Assembly (NCBI RefSeq): GCF_040219615.1
Contig: NZ_JAVJSE010000041.1
Coordinates: 1-64,000 of the forward strand
Reading direction: 5' to 3'
Length of the DNA stretch: 64,000 nucleotides
DNA from: Thalassobaculum_A sp040219615
GTDB taxonomy: Bacteria > Pseudomonadota > Alphaproteobacteria > Thalassobaculales > Thalassobaculaceae
Positions 1 through 8,417 of this stretch are shown in pieces. The first letter of the stretch is position 1, and every line of letters starts with the position of its first letter. The translations under genes were made by a program, and so were the position numbers. The notes under the pieces were generated by a model. That model searched no databases. It was not told the origin of the DNA and saw only the letters and a list, made by a program, of their open reading frames with translations.

Positions 1-649
1 GCGACGGCGCCCAGTGCGGCTTCAGCGACGACACCACCAGGATGTAGGCGAAGTACAGGCACGACAGCAGCAGGCCCGGCAGGATCGCGCCGAGGAACAG
101 GTTGCCGACCGAGATCGCCAGCAGGTCGGCCATGATCACCAACATGATGCTGGGGGGGATCAGGATGCCCAGCGTCGCCGATGCCGCCAATGTGCCGGTC
201 GCCAGTTCCTTCTGGTAGCGCTGGCGCAGCATGGTCGGCAGCGCCATCAGCGTCATCATCACGACCGAGGCCCCGATGATGCCGGTGGTGGCCGCCATGA
301 TGGTGCCCATCACGGTGACCGACAGGGCCAGGCCGCCGGGAACCCGGCGCAACAGGATCTCCAGGATGTCGAGCAGGTCGTTCGCCACGCCCGACCGCTC
401 GAGCATGGTACCCATGAAGATGAAGCAGGGGACGGCGACAAGCACCAGGTTAGCGGCGGCGCCGCCCCAGATGCGCGGCAGGATGTTGTAGAACTCGATC
501 AGCGAGAAGTAGTCGACGGCGGCACCGATGAAACCGAACGCCAGCCCGATCCCGCCGACCACGAACGCCACGGGAAACCCGGAGAACAGTCCGAGCGCCA
601 ACGCCGCGAACATGTAGACGGAGAGATAGTCCTCCCAATAGAACTCCAC
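1..649 (-). CDS. TRAP transporter large permease (DctM family), C-terminus beyond left edge
   Basis: This is the N-terminal half (about 216 codons) of a 12-helix TRAP permease, which with a small DctQ subunit imports an organic acid in symport with sodium. The visible part has the family hallmarks: a first hydrophobic segment with SGFPVAFVVGG, then SLIEFYNILPRIWGG, the MERSGVANDLL-type motif and the glycine-rich ATTGIIGASVVMM and ATLGILIPPSIML loops. Start is GTG at 649. An in-frame stop lies just upstream, and GGGGAGG precedes it at usual distance. It follows the DctQ gene after 3 bases. It is a clear paralogue of the DctM at 4682-6187. Confidence 0.93.
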   Translation of the reverse strand, partial: MEFYWEDYLSVYMFAALALGLFSGFPVAFVVGGIGLAFGFIGAAVDYFSLIEFYNILPRIWGGAAANLVLVAVPCFIFMGTMLERSGVANDLLDILEILLRRVPGGLALSVTVMGTIMAATTGIIGASVVMMTLMALPTMLRQRYQKELATGTLAASATLGILIPPSIMLVIMADLLAISVGNLFLGAILPGLLLSCLYFAYILVVSSLKPHWAPS

Positions 650-652
650 GGC

Positions 653-1342
653 TCAACCTCCCCGGGCGATCTCGGGGTCGTCGTAGTGACCCTCGAGCTT
701 CGCGATATCATTGTCTTCGTCGGTGTCTGCGATCTTCGGCAGGTGTTCCGCCTCGGCGCTGGTCAGCATGTTCATCTTGATCTCCGGCCGCAGCTCCTCC
801 GGCCCGAACAGGTAGACCAGTTGTCGCAGCAGGGTGGAGATGCCGGCCATCAATGCCAGCAGCAGTCCGAGCAGCACGAAGGACTTGATGACCCAGCGGT
901 GCGACAGGCCGGTCATGGCGTCCGACGACTCGTTGGATTCCCAGGCCTGGTGCACGAAGGTCCAGCCGTAATACATCACCACGACGATGTAGGGGATCAT
1001 CAGCAGGCAGATCCCGCCCAGCTCGACCCAGGCCTGCCCGCGGTCGCTGAGTTTCTCGCGCATCAGGTCGACGCGGACATGGGCGTTGACCGTGTAGGCA
1101 TAGCCCAGCGCCAGCAGGAACAGGGCGGCGTGCAGGTGCCACTCGAGCTCCTGCAGCTTGGTCGGCGACATGAAGTCGTACAGCGGCGTGGACATGATCC
1201 ACTGCTGCATGAATTGGAACTTCCGGGTAATCACGTCGAACATGATGATCCCGATCAGCGGAAGGATCAGCCAGGACCCCAGCTTCCCAAACCTCTGCGG
1301 TATCCCTTCGAGCCGGTCCGCGACCGTCAAAAGACTTCGCAT
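653..1342 (-). CDS. TRAP transporter small permease (DctQ family)
   Basis: A 229-residue four-helix membrane subunit that pairs with DctM in a tripartite ATP-independent transporter. It has the TakP-type DctQ signature around residues 65-105 (LQELEWHLHAALFLLALG followed by NAHVRVDLMREKL), with hydrophobic segments near residues 22-40, 75-95, 110-130 and 155-185. The C-terminal 50 residues are acidic and soluble. Order is DctP-DctQ-DctM on the minus strand. A hairpin sits in the 197-base gap after dctP, so the permeases are probably made at lower levels than the binding protein. Confidence 0.92.
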   Translation of the reverse strand: MRSLLTVADRLEGIPQRFGKLGSWLILPLIGIIMFDVITRKFQFMQQWIMSTPLYDFMSPTKLQELEWHLHAALFLLALGYAYTVNAHVRVDLMREKLSDRGQAWVELGGICLLMIPYIVVVMYYGWTFVHQAWESNESSDAMTGLSHRWVIKSFVLLGLLLALMAGISTLLRQLVYLFGPEELRPEIKMNMLTSAEAEHLPKIADTDEDNDIAKLEGHYDDPEIARGG

Positions 1343-1451
1343 TGAGCGTCCCCAGGTAGTGGTTTTTTGTTATCAACGACTAAACGAACCGGTCGTCTTT
1401 CAAAATAACACCCGACTCCATCGGCGATCTGCCGACAAGGCCGGGTTCTGC

Positions 1452-1500
1452 AAAAAAGCCGCGGTACCGGCCCATGCCATCGGCCTGAGCCGATACCGCG
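1452..1500 (-). terminator. Hairpin plus T-tract between dctP and dctQ (attenuator-like)
   Basis: Read on the minus strand, arms CGCGGTATCGGC and GCCGGTACCGCG (positions 1500 to 1460) form a nearly perfect 12-base stem, followed by GC and six Ts (1457-1452). It lies 40 bases after the dctP stop, so it could terminate part of the transcription or protect the dctP mRNA end, lowering dctQM expression relative to dctP. Confidence 0.65.
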
Positions 1501-1539
1501 ATTACGCGTACTGCAATCCGGAACGTCGTCCGGCGACGG

Positions 1540-2595
1540 TTACTTCAGGTAGCCGTTGTCCTTCCAGATCGCATAGTCCTTGCGGAACGAAGACAGCGAA
1601 GCCCAGATCTTCTTGGAGTCCTCGTTGTCCTTGATCTCGTCGGCGATCACCTCGTTCCAGGCGGCCTCGAACTTGTCGAGCATGTCATCCGACCAGCGGT
1701 GGATGTTCACACCCTTCTCCTGGTGGAACTTCATCGCGGCGAACTGGATCGCCTCGCCACGGACGAACATGAACATCACGTTGGCGTCGCAGGAGGCCTT
1801 GATCACGGCCTTCTGGGTGTCGTCCAGCGCGTCATAGGCCGGCTGATGGATCAGCAGCTCGTTCAGGGTCGACTGCTGGTGCCAGCCCGGGAAGTAGTTG
1901 TGCTTGGCGATCTGGTAGAAACCCAGGTCCTTGTCGATCGCCGGCATCGAGAACTCGGTGGCGTCGATCGAGCCGAGCTCCAGGGCCGGGTAGATGTCGC
2001 CGCCGGCCAGCAGCTGGGTGGAGACACCGAACTTCTCCATGACCTTGGCGCCAAGCCCGAAGAACCGCATCTTCAGGCCCTTGAGATCATTGAGACTCTT
2101 GATCTCGTTGCGGAACCAGCCCGAGGACTCCGGTGCGATAACGCCACAGAGGTTGTAGCGGATCTTGTCGCGGCCATACATCTCGGTGGCCATCTCCTCG
2201 CCACCGCCGTACCGCATCCACGCCAGATACTCACCGCCGCTCGGCCCGAACGGAACCGCCGAGAAGAAGGCGTAGGCGTTGTTCTTGTTGACGTTGTAGC
2301 CCGGGGTGCCGAACGCCGCGTCGAGCGCGCCGCTGGAAACCGGATCATAATACTGGGTACCCGGAACCAGGGCGCCCGGCTCGAACATCTTCAGGGTGAC
2401 GTCGCCGCCCGAAGCCTTGGTGATGGTGTCGGATGCGTTCACCGCACCTTCACCGATCACGGCGATTTTCGAACCGAAGGCCGAGTGCATCTTCCAGCGG
2501 ACCCGCTTGGCGTCTGCTTCCCCGGTCGACGCCACCATGACGCCGGCGGCCAACCCCATCAAGGCGGCCGTTCTAACGAACTTCCTAAATGCCAT
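1540..2595 (-). CDS. TRAP transporter substrate-binding protein (TakP-like DctP)
   Basis: A 351-residue periplasmic solute receptor. The signal peptide covers about residues 1-29 (ending near EADA). The mature protein has the DctP family core: FEPGALVPGTQYYD, the conserved arginine in GLKMRFFGLGAKVMEKFG that usually contacts the substrate carboxylate, and LLAGGDIYPALELGSIDATE. The latter segment and the FYQIAKHNYFPGW stretch resemble TakP-type receptors of 2-oxo acids and other monocarboxylates; the actual ligand cannot be read from sequence. A TGGGAGG ribosome site precedes the ATG. It is paralogous to the receptor at 6326-7387. Confidence 0.93.
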   Translation of the reverse strand: MAFRKFVRTAALMGLAAGVMVASTGEADAKRVRWKMHSAFGSKIAVIGEGAVNASDTITKASGGDVTLKMFEPGALVPGTQYYDPVSSGALDAAFGTPGYNVNKNNAYAFFSAVPFGPSGGEYLAWMRYGGGEEMATEMYGRDKIRYNLCGVIAPESSGWFRNEIKSLNDLKGLKMRFFGLGAKVMEKFGVSTQLLAGGDIYPALELGSIDATEFSMPAIDKDLGFYQIAKHNYFPGWHQQSTLNELLIHQPAYDALDDTQKAVIKASCDANVMFMFVRGEAIQFAAMKFHQEKGVNIHRWSDDMLDKFEAAWNEVIADEIKDNEDSKKIWASLSSFRKDYAIWKDNGYLK

Positions 2596-2962
2596 TCCTG
2601 TTACCTCCCAGTCGAAGACCGACCCTGGCGGATCGGTTCCGTTTCGCCGATCCGTCGCTTTGTTGTTTGTTTTTGTTGATTAAACCCCGATCTGTCAGTG
2701 CCGGAGCCGCGACGGCTGGCGCAATTGTTACCGTCGCACCTACGGAATTCAAGAAGGTTCGGTACACAATCCCGCCGATCGGCGTCGATTTCCATCGATG
2801 CATTCCGAAATATGATGAATCTATGGGCAGTTACTTGGCGGCTCGCGATAAATTCAGCGAGCAGAACACGCATATCGCGAGAACGCCCGGCCGACACCGA
2901 CCGTTCCCGCCGGTGGGCGGGTCGGGGAATGTCGATTCGACCGGTACCGGCGCGCCGAGGCG
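2596..2962. other. Intergenic region upstream of the second dctP (367 bases)
   Basis: No gene is supported here. The stretch is less GC-rich than its surroundings, especially 2640-2900, as expected for the promoter region of the minus-strand dctP at 2595. It holds a perfect 12-base palindrome CGCCGATCGGCG at 2773-2784. I could not identify a convincing -35/-10 pair. Weak short frames in it lack ribosome sites and codon bias. Confidence 0.5.
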
Positions 2963-3316
2963 TCAGCCGCGGTGCGATTCCCGGTCTCGTCCGGCACGCG
3001 GGGTGACGGACGGGTCGTGTTTGCGAATCCGCTGCTCGATGTTTTCGATATGATCGAAATCGTAGCTGCGGCCGCGGACCTCGGCGGTGCGCTCGTCGAT
3101 CCAGTCCCGGTCCAGGTCGTAGGAACTGGCGACGAAGTAGTGGATCACGAGTGCCGCCGCCCACAGCCCGACCGGCCAGAACAGCGGCCAGTCCGAACCG
3201 GACGCGGCCTCGGCCGCCAGGATGATCGACGCGGTGATTGCGAATACCGCGAAATGGGCCACGAAATGCAAGCGACGCGGCAGGCGGTGGCCCGGCCGGG
3301 ACGGGTCGTCGCTCAC
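2963..3316 (-). CDS. Small membrane protein with 2TM-like domain
   Basis: 117 residues. Two hydrophobic helices (about residues 17-36 and 45-65, containing HFVAHFAVFAITASIILA and WPVGLWAAALVIHYFVAS) are followed by a charged cytoplasmic tail with DRDWIDERTAEVRGR. The layout resembles bacterial 2TM domain proteins, whose function is unknown. Start is GTG at 3316, which overlaps the stop of the upstream gene in a GTGA arrangement, so the two are translationally coupled. It is the last gene of the first TRAP operon before the 367-base gap. No function is assigned. Confidence 0.72.
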   Translation of the reverse strand: MSDDPSRPGHRLPRRLHFVAHFAVFAITASIILAAEAASGSDWPLFWPVGLWAAALVIHYFVASSYDLDRDWIDERTAEVRGRSYDFDHIENIEQRIRKHDPSVTPRAGRDRESHRG

Positions 3317-3834
3317 TTGAACAGGCGCCGCCGAGGCGGCAGGGCGTCGCCTTCCGGCATCTGCGGATAGCCGCGCGCGAGATTGACCAGTCGGACCGAA
3401 TACCAGAGCAGCAGCAGCAGGACGACGGCGACCATCGAGGTGTCGATCGGTTCGCGCGGGGTCCCGCTGCCCGCCAGGGTCGCGGCCAGGTAGACCAGCC
3501 CGGCGAGCGGCGCCGTACCCAGATAGACCGCGGCCGGGACCGCCTTGGTGTAGTTCAGCAGCAGGCAGGCGCAAACCACGGTGAACCCGTAAAGGGTGGT
3601 GAACGGCGAACGCCCGGTCGGCGACAACTCGCTCATCGCGCCGAGCGCGACCACGGTGAACAGCACGCCCATGAACAGGCAGTAGGCCAGCACCTCGCTG
3701 TCGGCCTGACGGCGGTTCAGCTTCGCGACCGGCACCAGATAGGGGGTGGTCCGGTCATCCCAGACGTAACGCTTGAACAGACCTTCCCAGTCGAGCACGG
3801 TCATTCCGTCCTGTTCCAGGCCCTGGACCTGCAT
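3313..3834 (-). CDS. Hypothetical four-helix membrane protein
   Basis: 173 residues with four probable transmembrane segments (about 47-70, 80-100, 104-124, 135-155) and a basic C-terminal end (PPRRRLFK). I do not recognise the family. The ATG at 3834 directly abuts the stop of dctQ (3835). An alternative ATG at 3804, preceded by AGGACGG, would drop ten residues and may be the true start. Its place in a TRAP operon, coupled to the next small membrane gene, suggests an accessory role for the transporter, but this is inference only. Confidence 0.75.
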   Translation of the reverse strand: MQVQGLEQDGMTVLDWEGLFKRYVWDDRTTPYLVPVAKLNRRQADSEVLAYCLFMGVLFTVVALGAMSELSPTGRSPFTTLYGFTVVCACLLLNYTKAVPAAVYLGTAPLAGLVYLAATLAGSGTPREPIDTSMVAVVLLLLLWYSVRLVNLARGYPQMPEGDALPPRRRLFK

Positions 3835-4650
3835 TCAGTCCGAGGCCATCGCTTCCGCTTCCCGGCGCTTGCGTTCCATGGCCCGACGCTCGAGCTCGTC
3901 GGCGGCCTCGTCGAGGGCGATCCGCTCCTTGCCCTCGATGGTCGAGCCGGCTTCCTCCGGCCACTCCACCGTGCTGAGCGGGAACCGCCAGTGCTTCGGC
4001 CCGAACAGGGCCACCGCCATCTCCAGCCAGACCGCGATCCCGGCGATGAGCACCACGATCAGCCCGAAGGCGAGGGTCAGCTTGATGACCCAGCGATGGC
4101 TGAGCCCGACCAGGGAAGCCGATACCTCGCCGCACTCGTACCACGCGCAGCCCGCCTCGCGGTTGATCGCCCACGAATCGTAGGCATAGACCAGGGCGAA
4201 GTAGGTCACCACCAGGGTGAACGGAATCAGGAAGATGTTCAGCCCGATGAACTCGATCCAGGCCTTCTTCCGGAATGCCAGGTTCTCGCGCACCAGGTCG
4301 ACCCGCACATGGGTGTTCCAGATGTAGCCGAATCCGAGCACCAGGCAGAACAGCACGGTGTGGGCGTGCCACTCCAGCTCCTGCAGCAGGGTCGATCCGA
4401 AATAGGGGCTGACGTTCTCGACCAGCCAGATCTGTATCCAGCCGGTCTTGCGGATCGCCAGGTCGAAGGCGGTCACCAGGATCAGCGGCATCGCGAACCA
4501 CGACCCGAACCGGCCGACCAGATCGACGAAGTTCCTGAGCTTCTGGCTCACCTGGAGGATCGTCGGCATCTGATCCGGCTTCAGGTGGGTCAACTCGGCG
4601 GCGGCATCCACCGTCTTTGCCGGCGCGATGTCTGCGGTTGCTTGCGTCAC
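3835..4650 (-). CDS. TRAP transporter small permease (DctQ family) with extended N-terminus
   Basis: 271 residues, longer than the usual 160-230 for DctQ. An extra soluble N-terminal stretch (about 45 residues, MTQATADIAPAKTVD onward) precedes the first helix, and a charged C-terminal tail rich in Glu and Arg follows the last helix. The family signature LLQELEWHAHTVLFCLVLG followed by NTHVRVDLVRENL is present at about residues 88-125. It is encoded after dctM with a 31-base gap, an order different from the neighbouring P-Q-M system. It should form the membrane complex with the DctM at 4682-6187. Confidence 0.92.
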   Translation of the reverse strand: MTQATADIAPAKTVDAAAELTHLKPDQMPTILQVSQKLRNFVDLVGRFGSWFAMPLILVTAFDLAIRKTGWIQIWLVENVSPYFGSTLLQELEWHAHTVLFCLVLGFGYIWNTHVRVDLVRENLAFRKKAWIEFIGLNIFLIPFTLVVTYFALVYAYDSWAINREAGCAWYECGEVSASLVGLSHRWVIKLTLAFGLIVVLIAGIAVWLEMAVALFGPKHWRFPLSTVEWPEEAGSTIEGKERIALDEAADELERRAMERKRREAEAMASD

Positions 4651-4681
4651 TGCACTGTCTCCAGCTTTCCGGGCCGCATCG

Positions 4682-6187
4682 TCAGTAGTCGTAGACCGAT
4701 TTCATCAGCCACAGGGCAAGGTTCGGCTGCCAGATCACCAGCAGCAGGCCGATCAGCTGCAGGATGACGAACGGCACGATGCCCTTGTAGATCGACTGGA
4801 TCTTCACTTCCTTCGGCGCGATCCCCTTCATGTAGAACAGCGCGAAGCCGAACGGCGGGGTCAGGAACGAGGTCTGCAGGTTGATCGCCATCAGGATCAG
4901 GAACCAGAACACCACGTCCTTGGCGGCGACGTGGTCGCCGAAGTCGAGCGACGCCACCAGCGGCGCGAATACCGGCAGGACGATCAGCGTGATCTCGATC
5001 CAGTCGAGGAAGAAGCCGAGGAAGAAGGTGATGGCCATCAGCAGGAACAGCAGTTCCCAGGACCCGAGTCCGGCCGACTTGATGAGGTGCTCGACGATGT
5101 CGTCGCCGCCGAGCGACCGGTAGACATAGGCGAAGCAGGTCGCGCTGATGATGATGAAGAAGATCATCGCGATCGTGCGGGCCGAGGTGTTGCACACCCC
5201 CTGCAGCAGCGGGAAGGTCAGCCGCCGGTTACCGGCCGCCAGCACCAGGGTTCCGAAGGCGCCGACCGCACCGGCCTCGCTCGGCGTGGCGACGCCGAAC
5301 AGGATCGAGCCCTTGATCATCGAGATCAGCAGGACCGGCGGCAGGAAGCTCTTGAAGATCATCTTCGGGTATTCGTTCTTCGGTACGTAGAGCAGGTCGG
5401 GCGGCAGCGGCGGGGCGGCGGCCGGCGACAGCTTCGCGAAGATGCCGACGAACAGCAGATAGAACAGCGCCAGCAGCAGGCCCGGCAGGATCGCCGCCAT
5501 GAACATGTTTCCGACCGACACCGCCATCAGGTCGGCCATGATGATCAGCATGATGCTCGGCGGGATCAGGATCCCGAGGGTGCCCGACGCGGCGATGCAG
5601 CCGGTGGCCAGCGCGTGACTGTAGCCCTGGCGGAGCATGGTCGGCAGCGCGAGCGCGGTCATCATGGTGACCGACGCGCCGATGATGCCGGTCATCGCCG
5701 CCAGCACGGTGCCCATCACCACGACGGCCAGCGCCAGCGACCCGGCGACCTTCTTCAGCAGCACCTGCACGCAGTAGAGCAGGTCGTTGGCGACCCCGCT
5801 GCGCTCCATCATCACGCCCATGAAGACGAAGGCCGGGACCGACACCAGGACGAGGTTCTCCGCGCCCTGGAACCAGATCCGGGGCATGAAGTTGAAGAAC
5901 TCGATCAGCGAGAACATGTCGAGGTAGTAGCCGATCAGCCCGAACAGCAGGGCGAGGCCACCAAGGATGAAGGCGACCGGAAAGCCCGAGAACAGCAGGG
6001 TCGCGAGCGAAACGAACATGATGATCGGCAGGTAGTCCTGGATCAGCCAGAGCAGTTCGTTCTGCTCGTCGGCGGTCATGCCCAGGATCCGCGCGTAGGC
6101 GATTCCGATCACCGCGAGCGCGACGATCGCCACGACCAGGGCCGGGTTGCGGCCGAACGTCCTCAGTGCAGGCGCCAGATATTGCAT
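4682..6187 (-). CDS. TRAP transporter large permease (DctM family)
   Basis: 501 residues, somewhat longer than a typical 430-residue DctM because of an extra N-terminal helix (about residues 17-35) before the core. The core begins with LFSGFPVAFILGGLALLFG and contains MERSGVANDLLYCV, GIIGASVTMMTALALP, ASGTLGILIPPSIMLIIMA and GVATPSEAGAVGAFG, all standard for the transport domain. ATG at 6187. It is the sodium-coupled transport subunit of the first complete TRAP system and is preceded by its receptor gene, 138 bases upstream. Confidence 0.94.
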   Translation of the reverse strand: MQYLAPALRTFGRNPALVVAIVALAVIGIAYARILGMTADEQNELLWLIQDYLPIIMFVSLATLLFSGFPVAFILGGLALLFGLIGYYLDMFSLIEFFNFMPRIWFQGAENLVLVSVPAFVFMGVMMERSGVANDLLYCVQVLLKKVAGSLALAVVVMGTVLAAMTGIIGASVTMMTALALPTMLRQGYSHALATGCIAASGTLGILIPPSIMLIIMADLMAVSVGNMFMAAILPGLLLALFYLLFVGIFAKLSPAAAPPLPPDLLYVPKNEYPKMIFKSFLPPVLLISMIKGSILFGVATPSEAGAVGAFGTLVLAAGNRRLTFPLLQGVCNTSARTIAMIFFIIISATCFAYVYRSLGGDDIVEHLIKSAGLGSWELLFLLMAITFFLGFFLDWIEITLIVLPVFAPLVASLDFGDHVAAKDVVFWFLILMAINLQTSFLTPPFGFALFYMKGIAPKEVKIQSIYKGIVPFVILQLIGLLLVIWQPNLALWLMKSVYDY

Positions 6188-6325
6188 CTACCGGATCCCT
6201 CGAGCGCGAAGTGGGAATGGCCGACCGCGCCGCGCAGGCTCGGGAGATGCCACCGCCCTGTCGGGTCGGCGGCACCCCCCGGGTCCCCCCGCAAACGAAC
6301 GGTCGTCCGTGTGTGAGACGCGTTC

Positions 6326-7387
6326 TCAGTCCAGATAGGTCGGCTTGAGCGCCTGGGCGTTGCCCCACTTCGAGTAGACCTTGCGGAACGCCAGGTAGCT
6401 GTCGGCGACCTTCTTGAAGAGCGGATCCGTCTTGGAATCCTCCTCCATCACCTCGAGCCAGGCCTTCTCGAAGGTCCCGATCTGGGCGTCGGTCCAGCGC
6501 TTGGTGATCACGCCGTATTTCTCGCCCATTTCGGTCATCGCGGACGGGTTGACGTATTCCGTCTCGGCGAAGGTGTAGTGGATGCTTTCGCCGGCCGCGA
6601 TCTCGACGATGGCCTTGTACTTGTCCGGCAGGGCGTTCCACTTGTCCATGTTGATTAGCAGGTGGCTCACCGACACCTGCTGGTGCCAGCCCGGGAAGTA
6701 GTTGTACTTGGCGATCTGGTAGAAGCCGTACTTGATGTCCATGGCGGGCATCGAGAACTCGGTGGCGTCGATCACGCCCTTCTCCAGCGCCGGGAAGATG
6801 TCGCCGCCGGCCAGCAACTGGGTCGACACGCCGAGCTTCTGCATGACCCGGGCGCCGAGGCCGAAGAACCGCATCTTCAGGCCGCGAAGCTGCTCGAGAT
6901 CGTTGACCTCGTTCTTGAACCAGCCCGAGGTCTCCGGGCCGATCGCGAAGCAGTCGATCTTCTTCACGTTGTGCTGGCCGTAGATCTCCTGCTCCAGCAC
7001 GTCGCCGCCGCCGAACTTCTTCCAGGCGAAATACTCGCCCATGGTCGGGCCGAACGGCACCGCGGTGAAGAACGCCAGGGCCGGATATTTGCCTACATCG
7101 TAGCCGGCAGTGGTCCAGGCCGCCTCGATGGAACCCTTGGAGGTAGCGTCGAAGCCTTCGTTCGCCGGAATCAGCGCGCCCGGCTCGAAGAACTTCATCG
7201 TGAAGTCCCCGCCGGTCATCCGGTCGATGTTCTCGGAGTAGCGGACCGCCGAGGTGCCCAGATGCGGGACGCTGGATCCCCAGGCGCTGTGCAGCTTCCA
7301 GCGGACCCGCTGCGCTTCCGCTGACGTCGCCGCCAGCGTCACGACCGCGACAGCTGCGGCCAGCACGAACTTGTTGGTGAGATGCAT
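6326..7387 (-). CDS. TRAP transporter substrate-binding protein (TakP-like DctP)
   Basis: 353 residues with a signal peptide (about 1-25, ending near TSAEA). Family motifs are FEPGALIPANEGFDA, the carboxylate-contacting arginine in GLKMRFFGLGARVMQKLG, and LLAGGDIFPALEKGVIDATE, followed by GFYQIAKYNYFPGW. These place it with TakP-like receptors. Long identical stretches with the receptor at 1540-2595 show the two systems arose by duplication. It is the first gene of the P-M-Q operon. The 449-base upstream region carries a perfect inverted repeat at 7519-7539 that may control it. Confidence 0.94.
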   Translation of the reverse strand: MHLTNKFVLAAAVAVVTLAATSAEAQRVRWKLHSAWGSSVPHLGTSAVRYSENIDRMTGGDFTMKFFEPGALIPANEGFDATSKGSIEAAWTTAGYDVGKYPALAFFTAVPFGPTMGEYFAWKKFGGGDVLEQEIYGQHNVKKIDCFAIGPETSGWFKNEVNDLEQLRGLKMRFFGLGARVMQKLGVSTQLLAGGDIFPALEKGVIDATEFSMPAMDIKYGFYQIAKYNYFPGWHQQVSVSHLLINMDKWNALPDKYKAIVEIAAGESIHYTFAETEYVNPSAMTEMGEKYGVITKRWTDAQIGTFEKAWLEVMEEDSKTDPLFKKVADSYLAFRKVYSKWGNAQALKPTYLD

Positions 7388-7836
7388 GAGTACTCTCCTC
7401 CCAGTAGAGCCCGGTTGGATTGGCGTCGGTGGCTTGTCGCCACTCGGATCTCTGTCGAAACAGCCAATCGCTCTGGTCGTTCAGCTAGAACATTCGTCCG
7501 ATCGCCCCCCGACTTCGTTCGAATGGACGGTCCATTCGATTACCGGATGCTCGGATCATATCTCATAGGATGGGTGGAGAGAAGTATCGAGGTCAAATAT
7601 GTAGAGTCCAATGACAGATAAGCTAGGCAATAATCAGGGTGAATACTTTTGTCTTACATAACCTAAGCGTGACAACCGGAAGTGGCCTGGGCAACGATTG
7701 CCCATGCAACGTCACGAGGACTCGAAACGGACTCGTATGTTGTTCAGCGGGTTATTGCGGTCATGCATCGCCGATGCGACGCGCTGATCCCGCCCCGGGC
7801 GCGACCGGCCGGCGACGCGCCACCGGGGGCGGGCCG
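7388..7836. other. Long regulatory intergenic region (449 bases)
   Basis: No gene is supported. This is the upstream region of the minus-strand dctP at 7387 and the downstream region of the dehydroquinase-like gene. The part from about 7540 to 7700 is strikingly AT-rich for this genome. It contains the perfect inverted repeat listed separately. Short frames here lack ribosome sites and the third-position GC bias of real genes. Confidence 0.55.
7519..7539. promoter_or_regulatory. Perfect inverted repeat, probable repressor or activator site
   Basis: Arms TCGAATGGAC (7519-7528) and GTCCATTCGA (7530-7539) are exact reverse complements around a single G. The site is 132 bases upstream of the dctP start (7387, minus strand) in AT-rich DNA, the position and form expected of an operator for a dimeric regulator. 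Which regulator binds is unknown; none is encoded immediately next to it. Confidence 0.6.
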
Positions 7837-8283
7837 CTATGACGGGCCGTGCGAGCGGCGCTCGATGAGGCGCGCCAGAGCCTCCAGACCGAACCGGTAG
7901 GAGTCGATTCCAAGGCCGACCACGATGCCGTCGGCCTCGCCGGCCAGCACCGATCGCATGTCGCGACGTTCGATGTTGGTCATGTGCACCTCGACATAGG
8001 GCAGACGGACCCCGCGCAGGCAGTCTCGCAGCGCATAGCCGGCGTACAGGAAGCCGGCCGGGTTCATCAGCAGGCCGTCGACACCGCTGCGGGCGGCCTC
8101 GTAGATGCGGTCGATCGCGATGCCCTCGAGGTTCGTGTAGGCGATCTCCAGATCGACCCCCAGGCGCTCCGCCTCGGCCGTCACGATCGCGTCGAGTTCG
8201 GCGGCCGTAGTGGTGCCGTAGAGTTCCGGCTGGCGGAATCCGAGCCACCCCATGTTGGCTCCCTGGATCAGCAAGATGCGCAT
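7837..8283 (-). CDS. Type II 3-dehydroquinate dehydratase-like protein, divergent active site
   Basis: 148 residues, the normal length for the AroQ/QuiB fold. It keeps the start ILLIQGANMGWLG, the lid Arg17 and Tyr22 (FRQPELYG), the asparagine of NPAGF (Asn74) and the general acid His100 (VEVHMTNIERRD). The segment that in true dehydroquinases reads NPGAYTHTS has become NPAGFLYAG, so the substrate-binding histidine is missing, and GPNLN is GANMG. It may be a dehydratase for another cyclic acid rather than the shikimate enzyme. ATG at 8283. It is divergent from the 8418 gene and next to an acid catabolic cluster. Confidence 0.8.
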   Translation of the reverse strand: MRILLIQGANMGWLGFRQPELYGTTTAAELDAIVTAEAERLGVDLEIAYTNLEGIAIDRIYEAARSGVDGLLMNPAGFLYAGYALRDCLRGVRLPYVEVHMTNIERRDMRSVLAGEADGIVVGLGIDSYRFGLEALARLIERRSHGPS

Positions 8284-8417
8284 GGTCGGTCTCCGTTCAG
8301 GCGGTCCGAAAGTCGGGGCAGGGGCGTTGCAACGGGCGGGCGGCTGCCCGACAGTCGCGGCGGTGATCCGAGCATGCCGCATCCGGGGCGGCAAACGACA
8401 GCTGGAGGGAGGATTCG

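Noticed and set aside
1381..1388. TAAACGAA half-site identical to the MarR operator arm, upstream of dctQ at 1342
   Set aside because: It has no matching second arm and lies far from the MarR gene; a single 8-base match is expected by chance.
2596..2962. Possible small genes in the gap upstream of dctP
   Set aside because: No frame has both a ribosome site and genome-like codon use; the AT-rich promoter-like composition explains the region better.
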